Assembly: GCA_963757125.1 (NCBI GenBank) | Contig: CAVWQP010000009.1 | Coordinates: 1,860,001 to 1,924,000, forward strand | Reading direction: 5' to 3' | DNA: 64,000 nt | Origin: CAVVSD01 sp963757125 | GTDB taxonomy: Bacteria; Actinomycetota; Thermoleophilia; Solirubrobacterales; Solirubrobacteraceae | Shown here: positions 10,559 to 19,545 of the stretch, piece by piece | Position numbering within the stretch: the stretch's first letter is position 1 | Layout: every line of letters starts with the position of its first letter | The notes under the pieces: generated by a model | Database searches by the model: none | Told to the model about the DNA's origin: nothing | The model's input: only the letters and a program-made list of their open reading frames with translations | Translations under genes and position numbers: made by a program

Positions 10559-11983
10559 ATGGCCCAGATCGAGAGCACCGAGCTGACGGCGCCGACGCAC
10601 CGCTCGGCAGAGGATCGCGCGGCGGCGGGGAAGCGCGCCCGCGCGGCGTCGCCCCGCCGGGGGCACGTGGAGTTCGCGCCCGCCGCCGGGCGCCCCGACC
10701 CCGTCGATGTCCTCGAGGGCCAGGCCACCACCAGGGTGTCCGAGCTCATCCCGATCCGGTACGGGCGCATGCTCGTCTCCGCGTTCACCTTCTACCGCGG
10801 CGGCGCCGCGCTCATGGCGGGCGATCTCGCCGCCGTGCCGCAGACCGACCTGCGGGTGCAGCTCTGCGGCGACGCGCACCTCTCGAACTTCGGCGTCTTC
10901 GCCGCCCCCGACCGGCGGCTCGTCTTCAGCGTCAACGACTTCGACGAGACGCTGCCCGGGCCGTTCGAGTGGGACGTCAAGCGGCTCGTCGCGAGCTTCG
11001 CGGTCGCGGGCCGCGACCGCGGGTTCGACGCCAAGCAGCGCAAGGTCATCAACCGGGCCGTGGTGCGCGCCTACCGCGAGGCGATGCGCGAGTTCGCGGG
11101 GATGCGCAACCTCGACATCTGGTTCGCCCGGCTCGACCTGGACGACATCGCACGTCGCATGCGGAGCTTCGCCGATGCCAAGCAGATCCGCAGGTTCGAC
11201 CGCAACGTGGCGAAGGCCCACAGCAAGGACAGCCTGCGCGCGTTCGGCAAGCTCACGACGATGGTCGACGGCGAGCCGCGCATCGTGGCCGACCACCCGG
11301 TCCTCACGCCCGTCGAGGACCTGATGACCGCGGAGGACCGCGAGCGGGTCCACGCGATGGCCGCTGAGATCATCGGCGCCTACCGCGACACGCTCCCGGA
11401 CGACCGCCGGCGGCTCATGGAGGAGTACCGCTACGTGCACGCGGCGCGCAAGGTCGTCGGCGTGGGCAGCGTCGGCACCCGGGCCTGGATCATGCTGCTG
11501 CTCGGCCGCGACGGCGACGACCCCCTGTTCCTGCAGTTCAAGGAGGCGCAGCCGTCTGTCCTCGAGCCGGCGCTCGGACCGAGCGCCTACGCGAACCACG
11601 GCCGGCGCGTCGTCGAGGGCCAGCGCCTCATGCAGTCGGCGAGCGACGTCATGCTCGGCTGGGTCCGCACGCTGGGCCTCGACGGGGAGACGCGCGACTT
11701 CTACGTCCGCCAGCTCTGGGACGCGAAGGGGTCCGCGCTCATCGAGTTCATGAACCCCAGCGCCCTCGAGTTCTACGGCAGGATCTGCGCGTGGACGCTG
11801 GCGCGGGCGCACGCGCGCTCCGGCGACCCGATCGCGATCTCGAGCTACCTCGGCGGCGGCGACACGTTCGACCGCGCCCTCGCGGAGTTCGCCGAGCTGT
11901 ACGCCGACCAGAACGAGAGCGACTACGCCGCGCTGCAGGAAGCCGTCACCTCGGGGCGGGTCGAGGCGCAGGCGGCGATCTGA
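10559..11983 (+). CDS. DUF2252 family protein
   Basis: A 474-aa protein covering the whole DUF2252 domain. Visible landmarks are IPIRYGRM, FYRGGAALMAGDLA, LCGDAHLSNFG and NDFDETLPGPFEWDVKRL. The HLSNFG and NDFDE motifs resemble the catalytic loop and metal-binding Asp of aminoglycoside-phosphotransferase-like kinases, to which DUF2252 is distantly related. A phosphotransferase role is therefore plausible but unproven. An Ala/Arg-rich N-terminal 45 residues precede the domain. It stands alone on the plus strand between DUF6325 and the acyl-CoA dehydrogenase-like gene. Confidence 0.88.
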   Translation: MAQIESTELTAPTHRSAEDRAAAGKRARAASPRRGHVEFAPAAGRPDPVDVLEGQATTRVSELIPIRYGRMLVSAFTFYRGGAALMAGDLAAVPQTDLRVQLCGDAHLSNFGVFAAPDRRLVFSVNDFDETLPGPFEWDVKRLVASFAVAGRDRGFDAKQRKVINRAVVRAYREAMREFAGMRNLDIWFARLDLDDIARRMRSFADAKQIRRFDRNVAKAHSKDSLRAFGKLTTMVDGEPRIVADHPVLTPVEDLMTAEDRERVHAMAAEIIGAYRDTLPDDRRRLMEEYRYVHAARKVVGVGSVGTRAWIMLLLGRDGDDPLFLQFKEAQPSVLEPALGPSAYANHGRRVVEGQRLMQSASDVMLGWVRTLGLDGETRDFYVRQLWDAKGSALIEFMNPSALEFYGRICAWTLARAHARSGDPIAISSYLGGGDTFDRALAEFAELYADQNESDYAALQEAVTSGRVEAQAAI

Positions 11984-12045
11984 GCGGTTCCACTCGCCGG
12001 AACCGCGGGCTGGGCCGGACCGCCGTGCTCTGGTAGTCGTCACGC

Positions 12046-13221
12046 ATGACGACCGGGACCGATGGGGACCTGCAGGTCGCGGCGCGGGCCGTCGCCGAGC
12101 TCGCCTCCGACGAGATGCACCGGGCCGAGGCCGAGGGGAAGCTCACCGACCCGGTCATCGACGCCATCCGCGACGGCGGGCTGTTGCGGCTCTGGATCCC
12201 GCGCTCGCTCGGCGGCGAGGAGATGGACGTCGTCTCCTCGCTCGACTTCATCGAGACGCTCTCGTACGGCGACCCGTCCGCGGGTTGGGTCGTGTTCGCG
12301 GGCGGCCTCATCGGGGGAACGACCGCCGCCTACTGCGGCCCGGAGTGCGTCGACGCGCTCTTCGCGCCCGGCGAGCCGCTCCCGTGGGTCTCGGGCCACG
12401 GCACGCGCCCGGGCACCGCGGTGCCGGCGGGCGACGGCTGGACGCTCAGCGGCAGCTGGTCGTTCGGCTCGGGGCTGCTGCACGCGACCCACACGCACAA
12501 CCTCGCGATCGTCGAGGGGACCGGTGAGGCGCGGATCTTCGTGACGCCGGTGTCCGACGCGCACCTCCTGCGCGACTCGTGGGACGTCCTGGGTCTGCGC
12601 GCGACGGGGAGCATCGACTACACGATCGACGGGGCGTTCGTCCCCCACGACTGGAGCCACGCCGCCGGGCAGACGTCGTCGGAGCGCGGCGGGCTGCTCT
12701 ACAACCTGGGGATCATCGGCTTCGTGACGCTCGGGCACGCGGCCTGGGCGCTGGGCCTCGGGCGGCGGATGCTCGACGAGCTCATCGGGCTCGTCGAGGC
12801 GAAGGCGGGCCGCGCCGGTGCGCAGGCCGAGGACCCGGCGTTCCTGGAGGGCTTCCAGGTCGCCGAGGCGCGCCTGCGGTCGGCACGCGCGCTCGTGCAC
12901 GAGACGTGGGGCGACGTCGCGGCGTCGTTCGCGGCCGGCGACGAGATGACGGTCCGTCAGCAGACACTCGCCCGGCTCGCGCTCGTGAACGCGACCTTCT
13001 CCGTCCACGAGGTCGCGCAGTTCGCCTACCTCGCCGGCGGGACCGCCCCGCTCAAGAACGGCACCGTCATCCAGAAGCTCTTCCGCGACATGCACGCGGG
13101 CACGCAGCACATCTCGTCCGGGCCGGTCATGCGCCGCAACACCGGCCTCGGGCTGCTCGGGCACGTGGCCGACGGCAAGGAGTGGGCGTTCGCCGAGATG
13201 GTGCCGTCGTCCGAGGTCTGA
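12046..13221 (+). CDS. Acyl-CoA dehydrogenase-like flavoprotein (HpaB/DszC-like hydroxylase group)
   Basis: A 391-aa protein with the three-part acyl-CoA dehydrogenase fold: an N-terminal helical domain (VIDAIRDGGLLRLWIPRSLGG), a middle beta domain (WTLSGSWSFGSGLLHA, RATGSIDYTIDGAFVP) and a C-terminal helical domain ending with DMHAGTQHISSG. The middle-domain wording and C-terminal HISSG are closer to flavin-dependent hydroxylases that use reduced flavin (HpaB, DszC, pigment-production hydroxylases) than to fatty-acid dehydrogenases. No flavin reductase gene is adjacent, so the partner and substrate are unknown. The ATG at 12046 follows a 62-nt gap after DUF2252. Confidence 0.8.
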   Translation: MTTGTDGDLQVAARAVAELASDEMHRAEAEGKLTDPVIDAIRDGGLLRLWIPRSLGGEEMDVVSSLDFIETLSYGDPSAGWVVFAGGLIGGTTAAYCGPECVDALFAPGEPLPWVSGHGTRPGTAVPAGDGWTLSGSWSFGSGLLHATHTHNLAIVEGTGEARIFVTPVSDAHLLRDSWDVLGLRATGSIDYTIDGAFVPHDWSHAAGQTSSERGGLLYNLGIIGFVTLGHAAWALGLGRRMLDELIGLVEAKAGRAGAQAEDPAFLEGFQVAEARLRSARALVHETWGDVAASFAAGDEMTVRQQTLARLALVNATFSVHEVAQFAYLAGGTAPLKNGTVIQKLFRDMHAGTQHISSGPVMRRNTGLGLLGHVADGKEWAFAEMVPSSEV

Positions 13222-13243
13222 CCAGCGTCCCGAATCGACACGT

Positions 13244-13273
13244 GGAGGCGCGCGGTCGTGGGGTAGCGCCTCC
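13244..13273. promoter_or_regulatory. 8-bp inverted repeat before the 106-aa gene
   Basis: GGAGGCGC at 13244-13251 and GCGCCTCC at 13266-13273 are perfect inverted arms with a 14-nt loop, ending 4 nt before the ATG at 13278. In RNA this would form a hairpin directly in front of the start codon. It could be an operator, a translation-control hairpin or a weak terminator for the preceding gene. Confidence 0.3.
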
Positions 13274-13277
13274 TGAC

Positions 13278-13598
13278 ATGGCCACGCCGCGCGATCGGGT
13301 GGAGGACTGGCGCTTCGGGAGCGCCGCACGAGACCTGGCGGCTGCCGCGGTGGCCTCCGACGCATTCGCCCGCATGGGCGCATCGCTGCCGGAACGCGCG
13401 GCCGAGGCGCACGAGCTGACGCATGACATGTCGCTCACGGCCTCGAGCGATCTCGTCGTCACGATGGTCCTCGCCGAGGTCGCGAGCTTCTGCCTGACGC
13501 TGGCCGGGATCCTGGAGCGGGACGGCGCGGATCTGGATGCCATGAGTCCCGACGCGCTCGTCGAGATCTCCCTCGGGCTGCTCGCCGCGCAGTCGTAG
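13278..13598 (+). CDS. Hypothetical 106-aa helical protein
   Basis: Begins MATPRDRVEDWRFGSAARDL and is predicted mostly helical, with a hydrophobic stretch at about residues 58-75 (VVTMVLAEVASFCLTLAGIL). No family is recognised. The start is the first ATG after an inverted repeat, and there is no strong Shine-Dalgarno sequence. It ends 19 nt before the methyltransferase ATG, so the two may be co-transcribed. Codon pattern and position in an otherwise unoccupied stretch favour a real gene. Confidence 0.55.
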   Translation: MATPRDRVEDWRFGSAARDLAAAAVASDAFARMGASLPERAAEAHELTHDMSLTASSDLVVTMVLAEVASFCLTLAGILERDGADLDAMSPDALVEISLGLLAAQS

Positions 13599-13617
13599 CG
13601 TGGGAAGCTCCGCGTCC

Positions 13618-14437
13618 ATGAGCGCGGATGAGACCTTGAAGCAGCGTCAGCGAGCGATGTGGGCGAGCGGTGACTTCCCGCGGGTGTCCCGGGAGACGGT
13701 CGCCGAGCTCGGGCCTCAGCTCGTGGAGGCCTGCGGGGTGGGCCCGGGGCAGCGCGTCCTCGATGTCGCTGCAGGCACCGGGAACGCGGCGATCCCCGCC
13801 GCGGCGCTCGGAGCCGACGTGGTCGCCGGCGACCTGACGCCCGAGCTGTTCGACGCCGGCCGCGCGGAGGCCGCGGCCCGTGGCGTCGAGCTCTCATGGA
13901 CCGAAGCGGATGCCGAGGCGCTGCCGTTCGCCGACGGCGAGTTCGACGTCGTCATGTCGTGCATGGGAGCGATGTTCGCCCCGGACCACCAGGCGGTCGC
14001 CGACGAGCTCGTGCGGGTCTGCCGGCCGGGCGGGACGATCGGGATGATCAACGCCGCGCCGGGTGGGTGGCTGGCCGCGTTCTTCAAGGTCCTCGCGGCC
14101 TACGTCCCGCCGCCGCCGCAGGGGCGACCGCCGATCCTGTGGGGCGACGTCAGGCACCTGCGCGAGCTGTTCGGCGACGCGCGTCGACCTGGGGACGCCG
14201 TCCGCGCTGACGCTCGACATCGCCAACTTCCGCGACGCGGCGGACCTCTGCGCGTACTACAAGGCCCACTTCGGCCCGGTCATCGCGGCGTACGCGAACG
14301 TGGCCGACGACCCGGAGCGCGTCGAGGCGCTCGACCGGGACCTCCTGGACTGGGCCGAGCGGATGAACCGGGACCAACCCGCCGGCCGCGCGGTCTTCCG
14401 CTTCGAGTACCTCCTCGTGGTCGCCCGCAGGCGCTAG
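13618..14437 (+). pseudogene. Class I SAM-dependent methyltransferase, +1 frameshift
   Basis: The N-terminal part has the SAM-binding motif VLDVAAGTGN (residues 47-56), an acidic residue after beta-2 (VVAGDLTPE) and the motif II region FDVVMSCMGAMFAPD. After LRELFGD near 14178 one extra base throws the frame. The C-terminal part resumes as RVDLGTPSALTLDIANF and ends RFEYLLVVARRR at TAG 14437. Removing the base gives about 272 aa, usual for UbiE-like methyltransferases. The substrate cannot be told. As written the product would lose its C-terminal third. Confidence 0.75.
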
Positions 14438-14550
14438 TCGCGGCCGCGGAAGAAGAAGTGCCAGACAGCCCACAGGGCGACGTAGCCGAGGGCGATGACC
14501 GCGACGAGGAAGATGCCGACGACGGTGTCGGCGGACAGGGCTAGGGGCAT
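14434..14550 (-). CDS. 38-aa single-pass membrane micro-protein
   Basis: A short frame encoding MPLALSADTVVGIFLVAVIA... with one hydrophobic segment (about residues 9-31) and a basic tail FFRGRD, so positive-inside with the C-terminus cytoplasmic. Its stop overlaps the methyltransferase stop on the other strand, and its ATG lies 3 nt from the end of the CAU-anticodon tRNA, so it may be co-transcribed with the tRNA. It neatly fills the gap between the two flanking genes. Similar short anchored proteins are common in actinobacteria; function unknown. Confidence 0.5.
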   Translation of the reverse strand: MPLALSADTVVGIFLVAVIALGYVALWAVWHFFFRGRD

Positions 14551-14553
14551 GGA

Positions 14554-14627
14554 TGGGCCGACCTGGACTCGAACCAGGGTCCCACGGATTATGAGTCCGC
14601 TGCTCTGACCAACTGAGCTACCGGCCC
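14554..14627 (-). tRNA. tRNA with CAU anticodon, probably tRNA-Ile2 (else elongator tRNA-Met)
   Basis: The minus strand folds as a complete cloverleaf: acceptor GGGCCGG/TCGGCCC, D-arm GCTC...GAGC, anticodon loop CTCATAA, T-arm CCTGG TTCGAGT CCAGG and discriminator A. CCA is not encoded. The anticodon CAU alone would mean Met. However, the acceptor pairs C4-G69 and C5-G68 and the CGGA-CTCATAA-TCCG anticodon arm are features associated with tRNA-Ile2, whose C34 is modified to lysidine by TilS. The isoleucine assignment is an inference from known TilS determinants. Confidence 0.9.
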
Positions 14628-14654
14628 GTACATCGGACGGAAGCTACCGCGCCG

Positions 14655-15644
14655 TCAGCTCTTCGCGGGCGCCTTGAGCTTCGCGACGACCCGCGCCAGC
14701 TCGCCCGTGGAGAACGCCCCCTCGAACCGCGCGACCACCTTGCCCGACTTGTCGATCGCGAACAGCCAGGGCTCGGTCGGCAGCTTGTACGTGTTCACCT
14801 GCGGCCGCGTGCCCTTGGAGACCGTGTTGTCGATGTAGATCTCCTGGTGGATGAACGCCACGCCGTCGCCGGACTCCGCGCGGACCTGCTCGACGATGTC
14901 CGTGACCGGCCCGCACACCCGCGACGCGCACAGCTGCGGCGTCGCGAACAGCAGGATCGCGGGCTTCTTGCCGAGCACGTCGGCGAGGTCGGTGTCGACG
15001 AGGTCCCTGTCGGCGGGGATGCGCGTCGTCAGCTTGGAGAGATCGCCGCCGACGTCCTCGGGCGTCAGGGTGTGCATGGAGATCGCCTTGTCCCCCACCT
15101 TCGGCGGCCCGCCACCCTCGTGGACGGGCAGCTGGAACCCGGCGGCGGCGACGAGCCTTCCGTCCATCCGCGCGAGCGCCGTCAGCACCTTGTTGCCCGC
15201 CTTCTCGAACGGCACGGTGGAGACGTAGAACGCGTCCCCGTTCGCGAGGTCGCCCGCGGCCTGGGCGCTGCGGTACGGCGACTTCACGGCAAAGCTCTCC
15301 CGCCGCGCCGGATACGGGCCCTCGAGGTCCGATCCGTCCTTGTCGGATGTGTAGATCGCGACCGCGGACGCCTCGACCATCTTCTGTGCCGAATCGAACA
15401 GCGCGAAGCCGAACCGGTTGTCGCCGACGTTGAGGATCGACGTGCTCGGCGCGAAGACCGGGCCCTCGGTGAGGCCGCTCACGAGCTCCTGGCGCGTCTT
15501 GCCCTGCGCGGTCGGGAAGTCGGCGGGCTTGGCCGCGACGGGCTCCGGAGCCGGCGCGGCGGGCTCCTCGTTCCCACCACACGCAGCGAGTGTGAGCGCG
15601 CTCGCCGCAAGCAGGGGCGCGAGGACGTGACGGACGGACCGCAT
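14655..15644 (-). CDS. Thioredoxin-like lipoprotein
   Basis: A 329-aa protein with a lipoprotein signal peptide: basic start MRSVRH, hydrophobic core and lipobox LAAC with Cys22 as lipidation site. A Pro/Ala-rich linker follows, then two domains. The C-terminal one (about residues 225-325) looks like a thioredoxin fold: AILLFATPQLCASRVCGPV contains Cys239 and Cys244, spaced CX4C rather than CXXC, and PWLFAIDKSGKVVARFEG is the usual second half. A role in extracytoplasmic thiol chemistry or metal delivery is likely. The atypical Cys spacing argues against a standard oxidoreductase. It is divergent from the SDR operon. Confidence 0.75.
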   Translation of the reverse strand: MRSVRHVLAPLLAASALTLAACGGNEEPAAPAPEPVAAKPADFPTAQGKTRQELVSGLTEGPVFAPSTSILNVGDNRFGFALFDSAQKMVEASAVAIYTSDKDGSDLEGPYPARRESFAVKSPYRSAQAAGDLANGDAFYVSTVPFEKAGNKVLTALARMDGRLVAAAGFQLPVHEGGGPPKVGDKAISMHTLTPEDVGGDLSKLTTRIPADRDLVDTDLADVLGKKPAILLFATPQLCASRVCGPVTDIVEQVRAESGDGVAFIHQEIYIDNTVSKGTRPQVNTYKLPTEPWLFAIDKSGKVVARFEGAFSTGELARVVAKLKAPAKS

Positions 15645-15710
15645 CCGGTCACAGGGTAGCCAGCGTCGCGTGATTGGATATTGCGCTTCTGCAGCGATGG
15701 AGGGGGTCGA

Positions 15711-16444
<734 letters not shown>

Positions 16445-16448
<4 letters not shown>

Positions 16449-17491
16449 AGCTCGCGCTCAGCATCGGGTATTGGTCCCACGGGCCCTCGGGCAACGGGCC
16501 CGCGCAGCAGCTCGCCACCGTCCAGGAGGCCGAGCGGCTCGGCTACGACTCCGCCTGGGCGGCCGAGGCCTACGGGTCGGACGCCGCGACGGTCCTCGGG
16601 TGGATCGCGGGGCAGACGACGACGATCCGCATCGGCGCCGGGATCTTCCAGATGCCCGCGCGGTCCGCGGCGATGACGGCGATGACCGCCGCGACGCTCG
16701 ACCGCCTCTCCGATGGGCGCATGCTGCTCGGGATCGGGACGAGCGGACCGCAGGTCGCCGAGGGCTGGCACGGGCAGCGCTTCGCGAAGCAGCTGCAGCG
16801 TACGCGCGAGTACATCGAGGTCGTCCGCATGGCGCTCGAGCGCCGCCGGGTCGAGTTCCACGGCGAGACGCTGGAGCTCCCGCTGCCCGACGGCCCGGGC
16901 ATTCCGCTCAAGCTCACGATCGCCCCGGTCCAGGACCGCATCCCGATCTACCTCGCGGCGATCGGGCCGCGCAACACCGCCCTCGCGGGCGAGATCGCCG
17001 ACGGCTGGTTGCCGATCCTCCTCGCCCCCGAGCACCTGCCCGAGCTCAGAGGCCTGCTCGAGGAGGGCGCGGCCCGATCGGGCCGCAGCCTGGACGGCTT
17101 CGACATCGTCGCCTCGGTCAACGTCATGGTCACCGACGACATCGCCGCCGCGCGGGACGCGATGCGCCCGTTCATCGCCCTGTACGTGGGCGGGATGGGC
17201 TCGCGCGATCGCAACTTCTACAACGACCTCGTCGGTCGGTACGGCTTCGAGGACGCGGCGCGCACGATCCAGGACCACTACCTGGCGGGCAACCGCGGCG
17301 ACGCGATGGCCGCTATCCCGGACGAGCTCATCGACATGGTCACGCTCGCGGGGCCGCGCGACGTCGTCCGCGACCGCCTGCGCGCCTACCGCGACGCGGG
17401 CGTCGGGACCGTGTCGGTCGCCCCGATGGGCCGGACGCCGGAGGAGGCGCTCGAGCAGCTGCGGCTGGTGGCGGAGCTCGTCGACCCGTGA
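16445..17491 (+). CDS. LLM-class (luciferase-like) F420/flavin-dependent oxidoreductase
   Basis: A 348-aa TIM-barrel protein. Characteristic pieces are AERLGYDSAWAAEAYGSDA, the strand-end TIRIGAGIFQMPARS, GRMLLGIGTSGPQVAEGWHG and PIYLAAIGPRNTALAGEIADGWLP. This is the pattern of actinobacterial F420-dependent members of the luciferase-like family (often annotated as F420-dependent oxidoreductases), rather than two-subunit luciferases. The start ATG overlaps the SDR stop and the stop overlaps the glycosyltransferase GTG. It probably reduces or oxidises the same pathway intermediate that the SDR handles. Confidence 0.85.
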
Positions 17492-18672
17492 GGCTGCTCC
17501 TGGGCGCGTTCGGCGACCCGGGTCACGCCTTCCCGATGATCGCGCTCGGCCGTGCGCTGGCGGCGCGCGGCAACGACGTGACGCTGCAGACGTGGCAGCG
17601 CTGGGAGGAGCACGTCGTCGCGGGCGGCATGACCTTCGCGCCGGCGCCTGAGGACCCGGTGTTCCCGACCCCGGGGCACCCGATGAACCCCTACGACGCG
17701 GCGCTGCCGCTCACGCGCATGACCCTGCCGCTGGTGCAGGAGGTGCGACCGGACGCGGTCGTGGCCGACATCCTCACGCTCGCGCCCGCCCTCGCCGCCG
17801 AGCTGGCCGACGTGCGCGTCGCGACGCTCATCCCCCACGTCCACCCCGCGCTCGAGCGCGGGATGCCGCCGTACTCGATCGGCGCGCGACGGCCGCGGAC
17901 AGCCGTCGGCAGGGCGCTGTGGCGGGCACCCGGATCGCTCACGGACCGCGGCTTGGAGATCGGGCGCGACGAGCTGAACGCGACGCGCGTCGAGCTCGGT
18001 CTCCCGCCGCTCGACCGGCTGTGGGGCGGCCTGAGCAGGGAGCTGTGCCTCGTGGCGACGTTCCCCCAGCTCGAGTATCCGCGCACCTGGCCGCCGGGCA
18101 CCGAGGTCGTCGGCCCGCTGCTGTGGGAGCCGCCGTTCGAGGGCGAGGCCGAGCCGCCGGCGGGGGACGGGCCGCTCGTCCTGGTCGCCCCGTCGACCTC
18201 CCAGGATCCCGAGCACCGCCTGCTGCGCAGCGCGGTCCTCGGGCTCGCCGACATGCCGGTCCGCGTCCTCGCCACGACGAATCGCCGCCCGCTGCCCGAG
18301 CCGCTGGCCGTCCCGGCGAACGCGCGGGTCGTCGACTGGCTCTCCTACGCGCGGACGATGCCGCGCTGCGACGTCGTCGTGTGCCACGGCGGACACGGCA
18401 CCGTGGCTCGCGCGCTGGCGTCGGGTTGCGTCGTCGTGGTGGTGCCCGCAGCCGGCGACATGGCGGAGAACGCGGCGCGCGTCGACTGGGCGCGCGTCGG
18501 GATCCGCGTGCCGCAGCGGATGTGCACGCCGCGGGCGATCGGGCTGGCGGTCGGCCGCGCGCTCGCGAAGCCGGGGCTGCGGCGCCGCGCGCGGGAGGTG
18601 TCCGCCTGGGCCGCGAGCCACGATGCGCCGGGGCACGCCGCCGGGCTGGTGGAGCGGTTCGCGCGAGGCTGA
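17488..18672 (+). CDS. UGT/GtfA-like glycosyltransferase (GT1 fold)
   Basis: A 394-aa GT-B protein. The N-terminal half starts with RLLLGAFGDPGHAFPMIALGRALAARG, the usual acceptor-domain opening. The C-terminal half has the donor-binding segment VVDWLSYARTMPRCDVVVCHGGHGTVARAL, whose HGGHGT motif and following VVVPAAGDMAENAARV match macrolide/ergosterol-type glycosyltransferases. It starts at a GTG overlapping the previous stop by 4 nt. Together with the SDR and F420-type oxidoreductase it suggests modification and glycosylation of a hydrophobic small molecule. A strong hairpin follows the stop. Confidence 0.85.
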   Translation: MRLLLGAFGDPGHAFPMIALGRALAARGNDVTLQTWQRWEEHVVAGGMTFAPAPEDPVFPTPGHPMNPYDAALPLTRMTLPLVQEVRPDAVVADILTLAPALAAELADVRVATLIPHVHPALERGMPPYSIGARRPRTAVGRALWRAPGSLTDRGLEIGRDELNATRVELGLPPLDRLWGGLSRELCLVATFPQLEYPRTWPPGTEVVGPLLWEPPFEGEAEPPAGDGPLVLVAPSTSQDPEHRLLRSAVLGLADMPVRVLATTNRRPLPEPLAVPANARVVDWLSYARTMPRCDVVVCHGGHGTVARALASGCVVVVVPAAGDMAENAARVDWARVGIRVPQRMCTPRAIGLAVGRALAKPGLRRRAREVSAWAASHDAPGHAAGLVERFARG

Positions 18673-18690
18673 GGAGGGAGATGCGGGGCT

Positions 18691-18718
18691 CCCGGGGCCC
18701 GGATCCGGCGGCCCCGGG
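18691..18718 (+). terminator. GC-rich hairpin after the glycosyltransferase gene
   Basis: CCCGGGGCC (18691-18699) and GGCCCCGGG (18710-18718) form a perfect 9-bp stem with a 10-nt loop, 18 nt after the stop codon. There is no U tract, so it may slow polymerase or protect the 3' end rather than act as a full intrinsic terminator. Confidence 0.45.
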
Positions 18719-18737
18719 AACCTCGCTCGGTAGGTGA

Positions 18738-18832
18738 GTGGGAGAGGGCCTCGTCCGGAGGCACCCACCAAGTACCAGCATCCCTGCGTGTGTTGAAACG
18801 CAGGTCCTCAGGAGATATTGAGGAGTTGCTGG
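18738..18832. ncRNA. Candidate structured RNA: hairpin plus perfect three-way junction
   Basis: Two structures lie side by side in the 175-bp gap between convergent genes. The first is a hairpin with stems GTGGG/CCCAC (18738-18742, 18764-18768) and GCCTC/GAGGC (18748-18752, 18758-18762). The second is a closed three-way junction: outer stem CCAGCA/TGCTGG (18775-18780, 18827-18832), arm 1 CCTGCGT/ACGCAGG (18783-18789, 18798-18804), arm 2 TCCTCA/TGAGGA (18805-18810, 18819-18824), with junction linkers of 2, 0 and 2 nt. All 19 pairs are Watson-Crick. The strand is undetermined. It matches no RNA family I recognise. Confidence 0.35.
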
Positions 18833-18847
18833 GTTGGCGCGTTCGCG

Positions 18848-19126
18848 CTACGTCACGACCGTCCAGGGCTCGACGCGCCACTCCTTGACGAGCCCGGCCT
18901 TGTTGTACGGGTCGTCGGTGACGAACTCCTCGACGATCGCGGGGTCGTCGACGCGCATGGCGAGCACGCCGCCGTGCGGCGGATCGCCGATGGCGCCGGC
19001 CATGACGATGCGGCCGTCGTCCTTCCAGCGCGCGATGTGCGCGAGATGCGCCTCACGGTGGGGCGCGCGGCGCTCGACGATGTCGCCGACGTAGTCGTAG
19101 AACAGCAGCTGCAGACGTTCAGGCAC
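18848..19126 (-). CDS. YciI-like (YCII-related) protein
   Basis: About 92 aa: VPERLQLLFYDYVGDI, then HREAHLAHI with conserved histidines, DGRIVMAGAIGDPPHGGVLAM and a C-terminal FVTDDPYNKAGLVKEWRVEPW. That is the full YciI fold of small ferredoxin-like proteins, some of which are dehalogenases or hydrolase-like enzymes; the actual reaction is usually unknown. The GTG at 19126 is preferred because family members start right before beta-1. An ATG at 19153 would add nine residues, and neither has a clear ribosome site. It is convergent with the glycosyltransferase operon across a hairpin-rich gap. Confidence 0.8.
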   Translation of the reverse strand: MPERLQLLFYDYVGDIVERRAPHREAHLAHIARWKDDGRIVMAGAIGDPPHGGVLAMRVDDPAIVEEFVTDDPYNKAGLVKEWRVEPWTVVT

Positions 19127-19215
19127 GCGAGGACCGTATCGCCACGTGGTCATTCGAGGGATTCGGCGGGCGGGAACCGGGACGAAGCGGCCGTGCCAAC
19201 GAGCAGGAGGTACCG

Positions 19216-19326
19216 ATGTTCCCGATCGCCGCAGCAGGAGTCAGCATCCTCACCGTCGTCGTGATCCTGCTGATCATCATCGTCGTGCTGATGCTGTTCG
19301 GGCGCGGACGGCGCCGCGGCGTGTAA
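19216..19326 (+). CDS. 36-aa membrane micro-protein with strong ribosome site
   Basis: Encodes MFPIAAAGVSILTVVVILLI... , a single very hydrophobic helix (about residues 5-28) followed by the basic tail GRGRRRGV, so N-out/C-in by the positive-inside rule. GCAGGAGG ends 5 nt before the ATG, close to an ideal Shine-Dalgarno site, which strongly supports translation despite the size. It may act as a small regulatory or scaffolding membrane peptide. No family was recognised. It is followed by 219 bp without a gene, which holds only a short hairpin (CTTCCG/CGGAAG, 19459-19473). Confidence 0.6.
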   Translation: MFPIAAAGVSILTVVVILLIIIVVLMLFGRGRRRGV

Positions 19327-19545
19327 ACCGGGCGCATCAGGTCGGCGCTGCGCGGGAAAGACTTGACCATCGGGCTAGATGCGCTTCCGGCCCGACGCAG
19401 GGGGGAAGAGAGAGCGAAGGGCGGCGTCCTGCCCACCGGAACCAGATCGGACGTCGCTCTTCCGCTTCGGAAGTGGTGCCTGTTGCGTTCGCATCTTCAG
19501 CGGGCGTAGGGTCGCGATTCGGCCGTCTCCCTGAAGGAGCACCAC

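Noticed and set aside
18738..18832. 5S rRNA or SRP RNA
   Set aside because: The three-way junction recalled 5S, but conserved 5S/SRP sequence blocks and size are absent.
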